This document shows positions 1 through 10,134 of a stretch of DNA of 64,000 nucleotides, one piece after another. Location: positions 2,852,001-2,916,000 of the forward strand of contig JAHLMK010000001.1 of NCBI GenBank assembly GCA_019915135.1, given 5' to 3'. The first letter of the stretch is position 1. The number at the start of each line of letters is the position of its first letter. Position numbers and translations under genes: made by a program. The stretch is from Strobilurus pachycystidiatus. Lineage: Eukaryota; Basidiomycota; Agaricomycetes; Agaricales; Physalacriaceae. Under the pieces are notes generated by a model that saw only the letters and a program-made list of their open reading frames with translations, did not search any database and was not told the origin of the DNA.

Positions 1-1357
1 AAGTGAGCGAAAGCTCCTCTATTTGCGGAGTCCTATTGATGATTCTTAGGATCTGAGAATCTTCGACTGGTATGCCATGAACCGCCAGTGATTTGAGATG
101 AGTCACTGTCTCCAGGAAGGCCACACTTCGCCCGACAATATGAGAGGTAGTCGCTGCATCAATGGGCTCTCGACGACCGAGTTTGAATGTGTGGAGCAAG
201 GGAAGAGTGAAGCATTTGGTGAGGAGGTTTAGTATGACACCCAGGGCATCGTCGGAAACAATGAGAAGCAAAGCTTTGGCCGTCAAAACCTTTCGATGTC
301 GAGTGCCTGCATGGAACTCTGCATAATCGAAGTCATCGTCATCATCCCCTCCCCTGCCCTGATACAGCTCCAGATAGTCGAGATTCAACGAAGCGCAGGC
401 AGATGAGAGAGTTTTGAACGTTTCCGTAGAGCTGGAATAATGGTTCAAAATGAGGTGCGTTATGCCCTCGAAGGGGAATATCACTTGGTGCGTTATGGCA
501 GGTGCCAGGTCAAGGTAGCGCAAACTTGGCGCTGCAATTTCGACCAGCGGGAGCACATCGCCATCCGGTTCCGCGTCAACAACGACAGTTGAATCTATCC
601 ATATTTCCTTCAAATTGGGAAGGCCGCCAGGCGTCAACTCCCATCCCGGAAGGGAGAAGTCCCTGCAGTTGAAGGAAACATGCTTCCAACGCCGCTTCTC
701 ATCAAGCAGGCGACGCATGAGGGAATGGCCGGGGAGAAGAAGATCTCCTTTGATCCGAAAGGAGAGCAGGGCATCACCTGAGCGCTCTAGATGAACGTCG
801 AGGCATTTCAGTCCGATACCGCCAGCCGACATTGCCTCGTGAATTGAGCACTCAAAGAACGCCCATAAAGTCCCCGTCGACAGGATCAGGCGTCTCCACC
901 AGGAGCATACACGGGACAGATGTATGATGGGAATGGAAGATGGCGTGTTGAGCAGCCCGCAGGATCCAAATCTCCCGACGTATGGGTCCGCTGTACAGTG
1001 GCTGAAGATCTCAACTAGGAGCTCCTTGGGCAGACGTCGGATGGGAGACAGAACGGAGCGGTACTGGGAGACTCGCGCGCGTAAGTCATTCATCTTGACT
1101 TGATAAAGGGTAAGGAGATCGCGTAGTGCCGCCGTTTCCTTTTCGCATTCGCGAATCGCGGCGTTGACCAGCTTGAGATCGTCCGAACATTGCTTGGATT
1201 GAGAAGAAGTGGGGGAGAATGAGGAGTGCAGATATGCGGGAGACAACACAGGCACTTTGTCGCTGATAGTAGTATCCGTGGAACTGCGGCTACACAGGAA
1301 GCAAGTGGATGATGTATATATTGCTTCCGGAGCGCCGGAAGTACTAGATGCCGACAT
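1..1357 (-). CDS. F-box protein, partial at left edge
   Basis: The frame is open for 452 codons from the ATG at 1357 to the window edge with no stop, so the C-terminus lies outside. A serine-rich N-terminus of about 60 residues is followed by a helical, probably coiled-coil stretch (residues 60-100) and then an F-box core LPKELLVEIFSHC at 109-121. The rest has leucine-rich, irregularly spaced segments such as LRYLDLAP and LESLYL-like strings, as in the very expanded agaricomycete F-box families. F-box proteins bridge SKP1-cullin ligases to substrates; the substrate here is unknown. No intron is needed in the visible part. A promoter would lie in the 336-base gap to the next gene, which is divergently transcribed. 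Confidence 0.85.
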   Translation of the reverse strand, partial: MSASSTSGAPEAIYTSSTCFLCSRSSTDTTISDKVPVLSPAYLHSSFSPTSSQSKQCSDDLKLVNAAIRECEKETAALRDLLTLYQVKMNDLRARVSQYRSVLSPIRRLPKELLVEIFSHCTADPYVGRFGSCGLLNTPSSIPIIHLSRVCSWWRRLILSTGTLWAFFECSIHEAMSAGGIGLKCLDVHLERSGDALLSFRIKGDLLLPGHSLMRRLLDEKRRWKHVSFNCRDFSLPGWELTPGGLPNLKEIWIDSTVVVDAEPDGDVLPLVEIAAPSLRYLDLAPAITHQVIFPFEGITHLILNHYSSSTETFKTLSSACASLNLDYLELYQGRGGDDDDDFDYAEFHAGTRHRKVLTAKALLLIVSDDALGVILNLLTKCFTLPLLHTFKLGRREPIDAATTSHIVGRSVAFLETVTHLKSLAVHGIPVEDSQILRIINRTPQIEELSLT

Positions 1358-1693
1358 GATGGGGGTGATTGTCTGTGAACCGTCGCGTCAGATCGTCGTT
1401 AATGAGGTTAGATAACAGGAAATAACTTACAGTGACCCTCAAGATGGTGGTACAAGGCAACCTTGTTATTAAATTACGTGGCAGTGTTCACATCAACCCA
1501 TGAGTCATCGCGCGATCAGCCGGGGATGTGCTCTCTGGTCACGTGTAACACAATGCGCGGCGCGCGCGCTGGGACTCCTTGCACACTGTGACTCAATGAG
1601 TCAATCTGCCATCCTCTCTCCCACTTCTCTTCTTTTCGACTTTATTCTCTGTCATTCAGATACATTCATCACCACTGGCACCCACCTCCAAAC
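1358..1693. other. Divergent intergenic spacer
   Basis: This gap separates the F-box gene from the tandem-fused gene and should hold both promoters. It contains a short alternating GC run (CGCGCGCGC near 1560) and pyrimidine-rich sequence just before the ATG at 1694. I see no RNA gene or repeat. Confidence 0.5.
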
Positions 1694-2216
1694 ATGTCTC
1701 TCCCCAGTAACCTGCGTGCCGTTCCCTACGTCTTTGGAGCGACTCTCAATAACGAGCAAATGCGCGCGTTGGCCGAAGAGAAATGTAGCGCTGAACACAT
1801 CGCGAGCTTTTTTGGGCGACATGCGATCGCGTTGAATCATCAATTTCACAACGAAGGCATCCAGGAGTGCTTTATATCATGCGGAAAGTCTGACTCTGGT
1901 GAGGATTTGTTCCTCTGGGTCCAGGGAGTCCTGCCGTCGTTTGACGGCAAGCCACCGAAATTTGACCCTCCTCGTCTGGAGCACTTGTTTCCGGAGATGA
2001 AGTCGATAGGATATGTGGGGGTCAAGTGCATGAAGTGGCCACGCTATCTTGCGGGTACGTCTGAACAATCAGAAATTAATCCCGGACTAAACTCTATTCA
2101 CAGCGCCCGTCTGGGTTCCTCCTAGAATGGCGAGCTACGCAAAGAGGATCATTGAGAGACGAAAGCGAGAGAAAGAGGCGGCTGCCGCGGCGAATGGTGC
2201 GACATTGGCTGTTCCC
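1694..2216 (+). repeat. Tandem duplication, copy 1
   Basis: This is the first 523-base unit of a direct tandem duplication, from the ATG to just before the ATG of copy two, including a 49-base intron (2055-2103). Confidence 0.9.
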
Positions 2217-2752
2217 ATGTCTCTCCCCAGTAACCTGCGTGCTGTTCCCTACGTCTTCGGAGCGACTCTCAATACCGAACAATTACGCGCGTTGGCCGAA
2301 GAGCAATGTAGCGCTGAGCACATCGCGAGCTTTTTTGGGCGACATGCGATCGCGTTGAATGATCAATTTCACAACGAAGGCATCCAGGAATGCTTTATAT
2401 CATGTGGAAAGTCTGACTCTGGTGAGGATCTGTTCCTCTGGGTCCAGGGAGTCCTGCCGTCGTTTGACGGCAAGCCACCGAAATTCGACCCTCCTCGTCT
2501 GGAGCACTTGTTTCCGGAGATGAAGTCGGTAGGATATGTGGGGGTCAAGTGCATGAAGTGGCCACGCTATTTGGCGGGTACGTCTGAAACAATCATCAAT
2601 TTATCCCGGACTAAACTCTATTCACAGCGCCCGTCTGGGTCCCTCCTAGAATGGCGAGCTACGCAAAGAGGATCATTGAGAGGCGAAGGCGAGAGAAAGA
2701 GGCGGCTGCCGCGGCGAATGGTGCGACACTGGCCGTTCCGACCGCTACATGA
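1694..2752 (+). CDS. Unknown protein made of two in-frame tandem copies
   Basis: Three exons (1694-2054, 2104-2577, 2628-2752) join to 320 codons including the stop, 319 residues. The protein is the same unit twice: copy one starts at 1694, copy two at 2217, offset 523 bases. Each unit carries exon, a 49- or 50-base intron at the same place, and a basic tail (ERRKREKEAAAAA). The first unit has lost its stop and runs straight into the ATG of the second, so splicing gives one fused protein; the two copies look about 95 percent identical by eye. The unit has a globular-looking part with the strings FFGRHAIAL, FISCGKSDSGEDLFLWV and CMKWPRYLA. I recognise no domain. The single-unit ancestor would be about 145 residues. 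Confidence is high for the structure, none for function. Confidence 0.75.
2217..2740 (+). repeat. Tandem duplication, copy 2
   Basis: This is the second unit, with a 50-base intron (2578-2627). It ends where the sequence departs into the unique codons before the stop at 2750. Confidence 0.9.
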
Positions 2753-2967
2753 TCTCTTTGTGCGTCGTTCCATTGCATCCTCGAGATACGACAGGCTAAT
2801 CATGATATGCAGCCTGTGTTTCGTTGCACTCTATTCAATCTCTACCACGCATCTCCTCAATTATTTTCTGTACATGCATCAATTTCCCCTCAACACCTCT
2901 CGGCTGTATTTAGTAGATAACTTGCCCTGCCAACATCATCATATTCACGACTGTCACATATCACGTT

Positions 2968-3246
2968 TTACTTGAGGAATCTGACAAGGCTTGGTCTCAT
3001 GGATGTAGCGCCACCTTTTGCTGGCTGCCGGTGATCTTCCATTTGTTCTAGCTCCAATATACAGTACATCACAGCCCGACGTAGCGCATTGACCTCGCCT
3101 TCTGTCCTCAAATCGGGAAAAACGGCCTTGTTGATTTCGCTGTCGGTCTGGAGGATGATTCGCTTTCCCCGTTCCAATGTGAGGGGATCGACCATTCGGA
3201 ATAGCTTCTTCGAGGATGTTTGACGCTGCTGCCTAGGCAAAAGCAT
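2968..3246 (-). CDS. Small hypothetical protein, start uncertain
   Basis: The frame from the ATG at 3246 to the stop at 2968 encodes 92 residues. The same frame stays open upstream to 3399 (another 51 codons, with plausible charged sequence such as LEDINDKLSDSG and KRKRGRQSEHL), preceded by an acceptor-like GCAG at 3401-3404, so the true protein may be longer with an unseen first exon. The C-terminal part (LRTEGEVNALRRAVMYCILELEQ) is amphipathic and loosely recalls the second half of a helix-loop-helix, but this is only a pattern. There is no clear ATG or donor between 3401 and the end of the NRPS-like gene at 3559, so it could also be a 5'-truncated relic. Confidence 0.3.
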   Translation of the reverse strand: MLLPRQQRQTSSKKLFRMVDPLTLERGKRIILQTDSEINKAVFPDLRTEGEVNALRRAVMYCILELEQMEDHRQPAKGGATSMRPSLVRFLK

Positions 3247-3558
3247 AGGAAGCTGTCGTCCGAGATGCTCAGATTGTCTACCCCTCTTTCTTTTGATGAC
3301 GAGGTCGTGTCCAGAGTCGCTAAGTTTGTCGTTGATGTCTTCCAGTGTAGATGTACGGGGATGCAGCTGCTCACATTCTCTGTGTCGTTGATAATATTCT
3401 CTGCGGACGCTAGATTACATGCGTCTAATTTATGTGTGTTCAGATTTTCCTCTAGTATATATTCAATCCAAAGATTATGGTAAGTATAATTCAAATGTGT
3501 CCGATGAAGAATGTCAGTGAGCGAGAAATCAGGCCAGCCGTGCACTTGTTTCGTTTTG

Positions 3559-6500
3559 TCAGTTCATACGATGTGCAGCTCCTTTCTTCCAGGTGTCTAT
3601 TCGCATGGCAGGCCAGCCAAGGTAGATGCCACCAGCATCGGCAACTTCTCCCGAGGTCAAGAGGGTATGCTCGCATAACATGCTGCCAGCTTCCATAGAT
3701 GCTCCTGAAAGCAGCCGAGAACCTGCACGCATGGTACAACTGTAGGAATCAAACGGTGAGCAAGGTATGAGATGCAAAGTCCTCGGAAAGACGTACCCAT
3801 GTCCAATCTTGAGGGAATTCAGAGCGAAATTGCCACTGTAACATGTTTGAATATCACCCAAAGGGATAGATAGATCAATAAATGAAACGCACCGAGAGTT
3901 GATATGGGCGACAACGGAACAGTTGTCCAAAGAGACCGAGTCACCGAGCTCGACAAGGTCAGGCTCGGTCAACAAGCCCGCCTTACCGCCTGCCCAAATG
4001 GCAGCATTCCTGCCAATCGTTGCACCCAGCATACGGTAGAACAAGGTTATCCAAGCGGTCCCAGTCAGAGGCGCAAGAATACCTCCGTTGCCGAAACCTC
4101 TGTAAAGAGGGCGGCAGAGTACGAGATGCAGCTGCCAACGTTGGCAGTAGCTGCTCTTGTCCCATTCGAAACGACCTACTTGGCGTCTTCCAATGACCAC
4201 CCATTTAGCCATGATGGCCCATAACATCGCAAGAATCGCTTGGAGGTCGAGCGCTGCAATGAATCCAAGGGCAATCAAACCGTAGACGGTCCCGAATGTG
4301 TACCAAGTGCGCTCGAAAAATCGAGGGAAATGGATGATCAGCTGTCTAAGTGCTTGTGCAACCGAGACCGCCGCAAGAGACCAATATGCAGCAGAGAAGG
4401 AAGCGACGGCGACGTTGATCGAGAGAAGCATGATGTAGGGCAGCACGAAGAAGTCAGCCTTGCGTTTGTAGTAGGCGCGGCCAAACGGTGTCGTCGTATC
4501 TGTCTTCTCTGTATCTCTAGCACCCTTGTTCAGGCACATGGCTTCACCGCGTTCTGTACAATACCGTCAGTCAAAAGCTCGACCTTGCCGGAGGATCTGT
4601 ACGTACGACAACCCAACCATGTCGACCCATCTTCGTACGACCCACTACGAGTGGTCAAAGTTCCTGATCCAATGACTGCGCGGCGGCCAACGGTGACACC
4701 AGGGAGGATGACCACACGGTCGGCAATCATGGCTGATGAACAGCATGTTGAAAAGGCATCCTCGCATGAGAAGTCTAACACTCACCTCCATCTTTAATCA
4801 CCACTTTGGCACTTCCAGTACCGTCCGTTGTAAAGATCTCCGCACGCGAACCGAAGACCACATCATCACCGATCTCCAAGAGCTCTGGGTCGAGACAGTA
4901 CAGGCCCGAACCAGGCCAGTAAACGCGCTTGCCAACCTTGGCTCCCATACACCGGTATATGAAAGAAACGCCTTGGTAATGCGAGCCGATGATAGAAAAG
5001 GTGCGCTTCAGGCGATCCTGCGAAAGTAGATTCGCATTGATGTAACGCCGAAGAAGATGCCATTGGTCCATCTCCGCCGTCGTACGCGCTGTATTGAGGC
5101 CGAAAAGCCGCTTGACGACCATGGAAAGGAAGGTGTGCACAAGAGGTGTGAAGACTGCTCTGACTATGCGAGCGATTATGTGATAGAGTATACGCTTATG
5201 TGTAGCGAACCATAGGATGACGGAGACGAGAGCGTTCCCCCCTGGATGGATGAAATCGGTTTCACTGACCATCAGGAAGAGGGCTGCGAACCATGGAACG
5301 TCTTCAGACTGAATCAGCAATGCACGTCGGAGACAAAGCGAGTTGACGTACGCGACCCGAGAAAGACCAACCCGAACAGAGGCCAGGCTATGAACAGCTT
5401 CAGCAAGAAGTGAGGCTCTCTGATGTTGGTACGGTTGAGAGATGCATAGCTCTCTGGCGAAGCTGGTTCCAGGGAAGAGGAGTGAGGGCCAATTACAGTT
5501 CCTTCTGGTATGACAGCGCCTGGTGATAACTGGGTGTATGTGTTAATCACAGCACCCGCCCCGACGACGACCTTGTCCAGGCGGAAGCAACCATCCCGTT
5601 CGACGCAGAACCCACGAACAAGGGCTCTGTCCACTCGGCAATCGTCTTCGAAACGCAGGAGGTCATACTCGCCGAGCTGGGCATTCTTCACGATGGTGAC
5701 GTTCTTTCCAACGTGCGCTCCTAAAAGGCGGTAATACAGGATTTCCAATGTGGGCGTCATCGAGAATATTCCGCGCCCAGATATACGCAGACATTGATCC
5801 ACTATCCACCACCGAAGATGATAGAAAGACCAACTAATAAACCATTAAGATCAGTTCGTCTAACGATCGGATGGACAGGGACTTACAACTGATAAGTACC
5901 GGGCTTGTACTTGCCGATCACAATCCACTTGAACGCGATGGCGGCGAAAGGTGCAATTAATCTACAACCCATGCGAGCGGCAAAAATGGAGGCAAGAAGG
6001 ACCCCAAGACGTTGCCAGAAGGAGTCATCTATGTGTGGCGCTTGCCAAGACATGACATAGAGAAGTAGAGACCCTATCATATCAGATCAGCGATGAGATG
6101 TGTCAGTGTGACGAGAGACTTACAGGTCACAGCAGACTTCAGCGGGTTAAAGAGGATGAAGGGAATTGTTTGGAAGAAGAGGGAGAGCGGGTGCCATTGG
6201 CTCCGAGATTTGGGTGGTGGTCTCGACGAGACCATCGAGGAAGCAAGGAGAACGGGCGTCGAAGTAGCGTCTACCAAAGTATTCTGTCCCGAGAGTTTTT
6301 CGGAAGAGAAAGAGTCGCACGATTGGGTCTGCTCTTGCTTCTCAAGAAGCTCAGCGAGACCTGCCACGGAACTGTGCGCAAACATGGAGGATATTGGCAG
6401 AGACTGGTTTGATGCCTTCCGAATGTAGTACGAGAGCTTCCCAAGTAAAAGAGAGTTGCCGCCCAAAAGGAAGAAATCTGAATCCGAGCGTATCATGCCG

Positions 6501-8883
6501 GATTCGATAGACAGGACTATCGCAACTGCATCGCGGATGATATTCTCGTGCTTGGACGAGGAAGAGAGATTATCCTGGATGACCCAGGCTTCCAGGACCG
6601 AGAAGTCCACGTCGCCAGAGTCTGTCCTCGCCAAAGGTCGCGCGACAAGGTGCAGCCGGTCTGGAATGTCATATCCATGCACATCTTGTGCTAAGATTTG
6701 CCGCAGGCCAGAAGCGTCCGAACGTGTCATCGTGACAAAAGCTTCGGGACTTCCATCGAAGCGTACACGCGCAGAGAAATCCTTGACACCGCTAGCTACA
6801 CGAGCCGCCCGTTCCAGGGCAGCCAAGTTGATGGTCACCTTCGAACAAGGTATAGGCTCCGAGAGAGGCGACAAGGGAGAAGGCACCGAGGCTTGAAAAT
6901 GTCGTTGAAGCACGGGGACCTGATCGGTCATGCAACCCAGACCTAGCCGTTTGGCGAGGTTGATTCGAAGAGGCTTCCCAGCACTGGTATGGATATTGGC
7001 TGCGTGCACAATGTCAGAGAAGAAATACGCACAAATTCTTAGGCAAGTCCGACATATATACAATTGCAAACGGCCATTTGGAAGGATGAAGATGGTCTCT
7101 GAGGGGGCCATGAGATCCGATTCGAAGAGAAGGAAGACGATACAAACCTAAGCTTATCGTGCAGCTGGGCCAGTCCAATCCTCGGCACACCAGGAGACGA
7201 AACAATGACAACGCCGATTGCTTCTTGAAGAACGTCGTGCTCTATGGAGAATGCCAACGAAGACTTCGGAACATCAATGCGTGTCTGACTCTAAGCAACG
7301 ACGCGCGTACCTTGACAGAGTCTTTCGCCGCAGTGACTATGGCCTCCTCCACTTCAAATGGGGATACAACCTCTCCTCCTTTGTTGATGATCTCTTTCGA
7401 GCGCCCTGTGATATAGAGATAGCCCTCACTGTCCAAACACCCAACGTCACCAGTGTCGAACCACCCTTCTCGTGTGAAGGCCGACCTATCCAATGGGACC
7501 CCAGGATCGGGGGAGGTTTCATAGCCCTCGAAAGTTGGAAGCCCTCGAACCGTGACGGCACCAGTCTTGCCTTGAAGGAGCTCGCGCTCAAGGTCTAAAG
7601 GATCACGAATAGACAGGTAAGGCCCGCACGCAATACCAGAACATCCCGGGCGATCGAGCTGATAGTTGGTGAGCGGAGATGCGATGGGCATACATCTGAG
7701 ATGTGAATGATGAGCGCATTTATTTTTGAAGCATAACAATGGCACTTACTCCGTCATTCCGTATGAGGGAAGGATGACCGCACCAAACCTCTTCCTAAGT
7801 TCTGTGGCTAATGACGGCAAAAGGCCTCCTGCGGCGTTACAGATCATGCGAATCTTCAAATCGCGAGAAGGAATGATGGATTCAGGTTGTGAGGTCAGGA
7901 TGGCGTGATGAATCGTCGGGGCGGCGAAATACCTGCAAGACGGTGAATGACCGCCAAACTTTGAATGATGTGGAGACGACGTACCAAGTTGCATGGAGCT
8001 GAGATGCGACAGACCAGAAAGTCATGGCGTCGAACCCAACGCACATGATTGAGCTCCCGCCAGAGAACATGGGAGCAAGTAAATTACGGACTATGCCCCC
8101 GACATGGAACAACGGCATCATATTGACTGCGAAGTTAGAACGACATGAGAAAAACTGGGAAAATAGCTCACGATTGATGTCTTGGGGAGAGAGCTCCCAC
8201 GAATGAACAACAGCCCACGTCCCAACAACTAGAGAGCGGAGGGTATACGGAGCGACCTTCTTCGTCCCACTCGTGCCAGAAGTGTGCAGTATAAGAGCTT
8301 GATCGTCAAGGCATTGGGGAGGGGATGGCTTTATTGGAATGATGGCGTCCTCCCCTATAATGTTTGCATCAAACAATCCCGACGGACCAGATGCTCGTTC
8401 ACTGATGTAGATGACCTCGCATCCGACTTCCTTCTGCAAGAGGTGGACATCGAGACGCTCCTCTATTTCCTCATTTGTTATAATGGCCTTCGCACCCAGC
8501 CTTGCTGCATCATCCCGGAGCTCTGCAGCAGTACAGCTAGCGTTGACCGGTGCGCAGGTGAAGTAGCATGCCAGAGTGAGCAACGCTACGGCACTAACTG
8601 GACCGGGTGGTAATGCTATCACGACTCGATCGTTGGGCCCCAGCCGGGGACGGCTCCTGGTGTGGGGGAGGGTGAAATGTTGCACGAAACTATGGAGGAT
8701 ATCGTGTGTGAGTGGCGGACGACTCGCTACGGTGGAGAATATGGCCGGCTCCGCCGTTGTGCACAGACAGTCCAAGAGGGTTTTGGTAGACCGCGATGAG
8801 GAGAGGCGTTGCAAGATCAAGTCACCCAAGGAGGTATCATCCTGCAGAACGATATCTGAAAGAAACGACAGTGGAATGGACAT
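3559..8883 (-). CDS. NRPS-like synthetase: A-T-membrane-LbH repeats
   Basis: Fourteen exons (8172-8883, 7985-8126, 7750-7932, 7311-7695, 7148-7263, 7033-7098, 6124-6983, 5887-6073, 5352-5833, 4786-5301, 4607-4732, 3893-4553, 3797-3835, 3559-3739) give 1,551 residues with consistent phases. The order is an adenylation domain (A3 LHTSGTSGTKKVAP at 200-213, YGMTE near 341-345, GWFDTGD and GRSKEIINKGGE near 420-450), a carrier domain (FFLLGGNSLL, phosphopantetheine serine near 710), then membrane segments alternating with hexapeptide left-handed beta-helix blocks (VGKNVTI, VGKRVYW, IGRNAAIW). There is no ordinary condensation or thioesterase domain. This is the layout of the terminal domain in epsilon-poly-L-lysine synthetases (Pls) and relatives, in which membrane-bound beta-helix domains elongate a homopolymer. 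Product and amino acid are unknown here; lysine is only an analogy. The exon 9-10 junction (acceptor at 5302) is the least certain. Confidence 0.88.
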
Positions 8884-10134
8884 CTTGAATGTTGGGACCC
8901 AATCCGTCTAGAGGTGTGGAATGAGGAGTGGCGGTCGATAGCCAAACAACTCTTCGAGTTATAACATCTTCTCTCTTATCTAGGTGTCCTTCTCTGCTTG
9001 GAGTCGATCGACGCAAGGCAGGTTTTTCCGCCAAGAACCATTTGCCCGAGATAATGATGGTGTCGGTGAGACCAACTTCCAAGCGTGAGATATTGAGACT
9101 CCGATCGTCACGTTTTGTGGTTGATTTGCGGCACACAGGAGCCGCCATTATCTGCTTCCTGGCTCCCCGAGACAAATGTCCGCCTCTTGGGCAGTTTGGC
9201 ACTCGCTAGACAACCAACTTGAACCAAGTGGCTCAACTAGTGGTTAGACGATGGCGCGCCGCGCCGCCGTGGGCCAAGTAGCTAAGCTACAACATTAACG
9301 CATAAAGAATTGACGCTGAGGTAAAAATATACTCTGATGGCTTGAAGGCAAGCAAGTATACTCAAATCGTGAGGGTACTACCGAGGCCTGTTCTTTGATC
9401 AAAAGAAAAAGGTGTGCCACATGAGTATACCACTCCCGGTGCCACTTTCTTGAAGGAGGCTCTTTTCCCCGCTCATCATGCCACGTTGATTCTCCTCTTG
9501 GGCCGATTCACCCCGACTCCCTTTCCAACTGCCAGCAACAACTTTCTCCAGTGGTGGCTGCGCCACATGACGTACTCAAAACATTTGTAAGCTCCCCTAG
9601 CACACCAAACTTTCCGCTGGACTGACGGCTCACTGCAGCAGCCTCAGCTGAAATCCAAGCTTTAATTGCCAGAATACTCCGCTGGACGAACCCAGCTGGT
9701 ACCAAGCTGGTACCGAGCCTCACTGAGCCTGGACCCACAGTGAAAATATAGTCACTTTCATTGACAGAGATACAGTGTTACGGCTTGATCCGCGCCGCGG
9801 AGCCGGTCTCGAGCGATTTAGACGAGAGGTAAGTAGAGTCGTTAGCCAGCATCAGACCAGCATTGGCTTGCGGGTGACATCTTAATAGTATTGGGTACTT
9901 ACTGTGCTTAGTGTTGCCGCACGAATGCCTCCAAGTCATTTAAATTACGCGCTTTGACGCGCTGACTTATTTGGTGTCGCTCATGATCAATGTCACGCGT
10001 CAAGTAATTCTCCCAAATATAGCCGAGCCTGCGTCTGTGCTTTCCCTTTGTCCACCACAACCTGGTGGAGGTGAAATCTGTGCCCCGCTTACTCTTCCAA
10101 TTTCTCAAGAATCATACCACGCGCTGTCTCTCCC
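8884..10134. other. Divergent intergenic region, 1.25 kb
   Basis: This is the longest gene-free stretch on the left, between the starts of the NRPS-like gene and MSH3. It contains a GC-rich patch (GGCGCGCCGCGCCGCCG near 9256) and a 10-base direct repeat AGCTGGTACC at 9694-9703 and 9705-9714. I see no convincing coding frame, tRNA or transposon. Confidence 0.5.

Noticed and set aside
8837..9202. Possible upstream exon of the NRPS-like gene
   Set aside because: The frame is not in phase with MSIPLSF at 8883 and its translation has no adenylation-domain character; the ATG at 8883 gives a normal-length N-terminus.
9694..9729. Short direct repeats AGCTGGTACC and GAGCCT in the intergenic region
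   Set aside because: Too short to identify as an element or operator; recorded only as part of the spacer.
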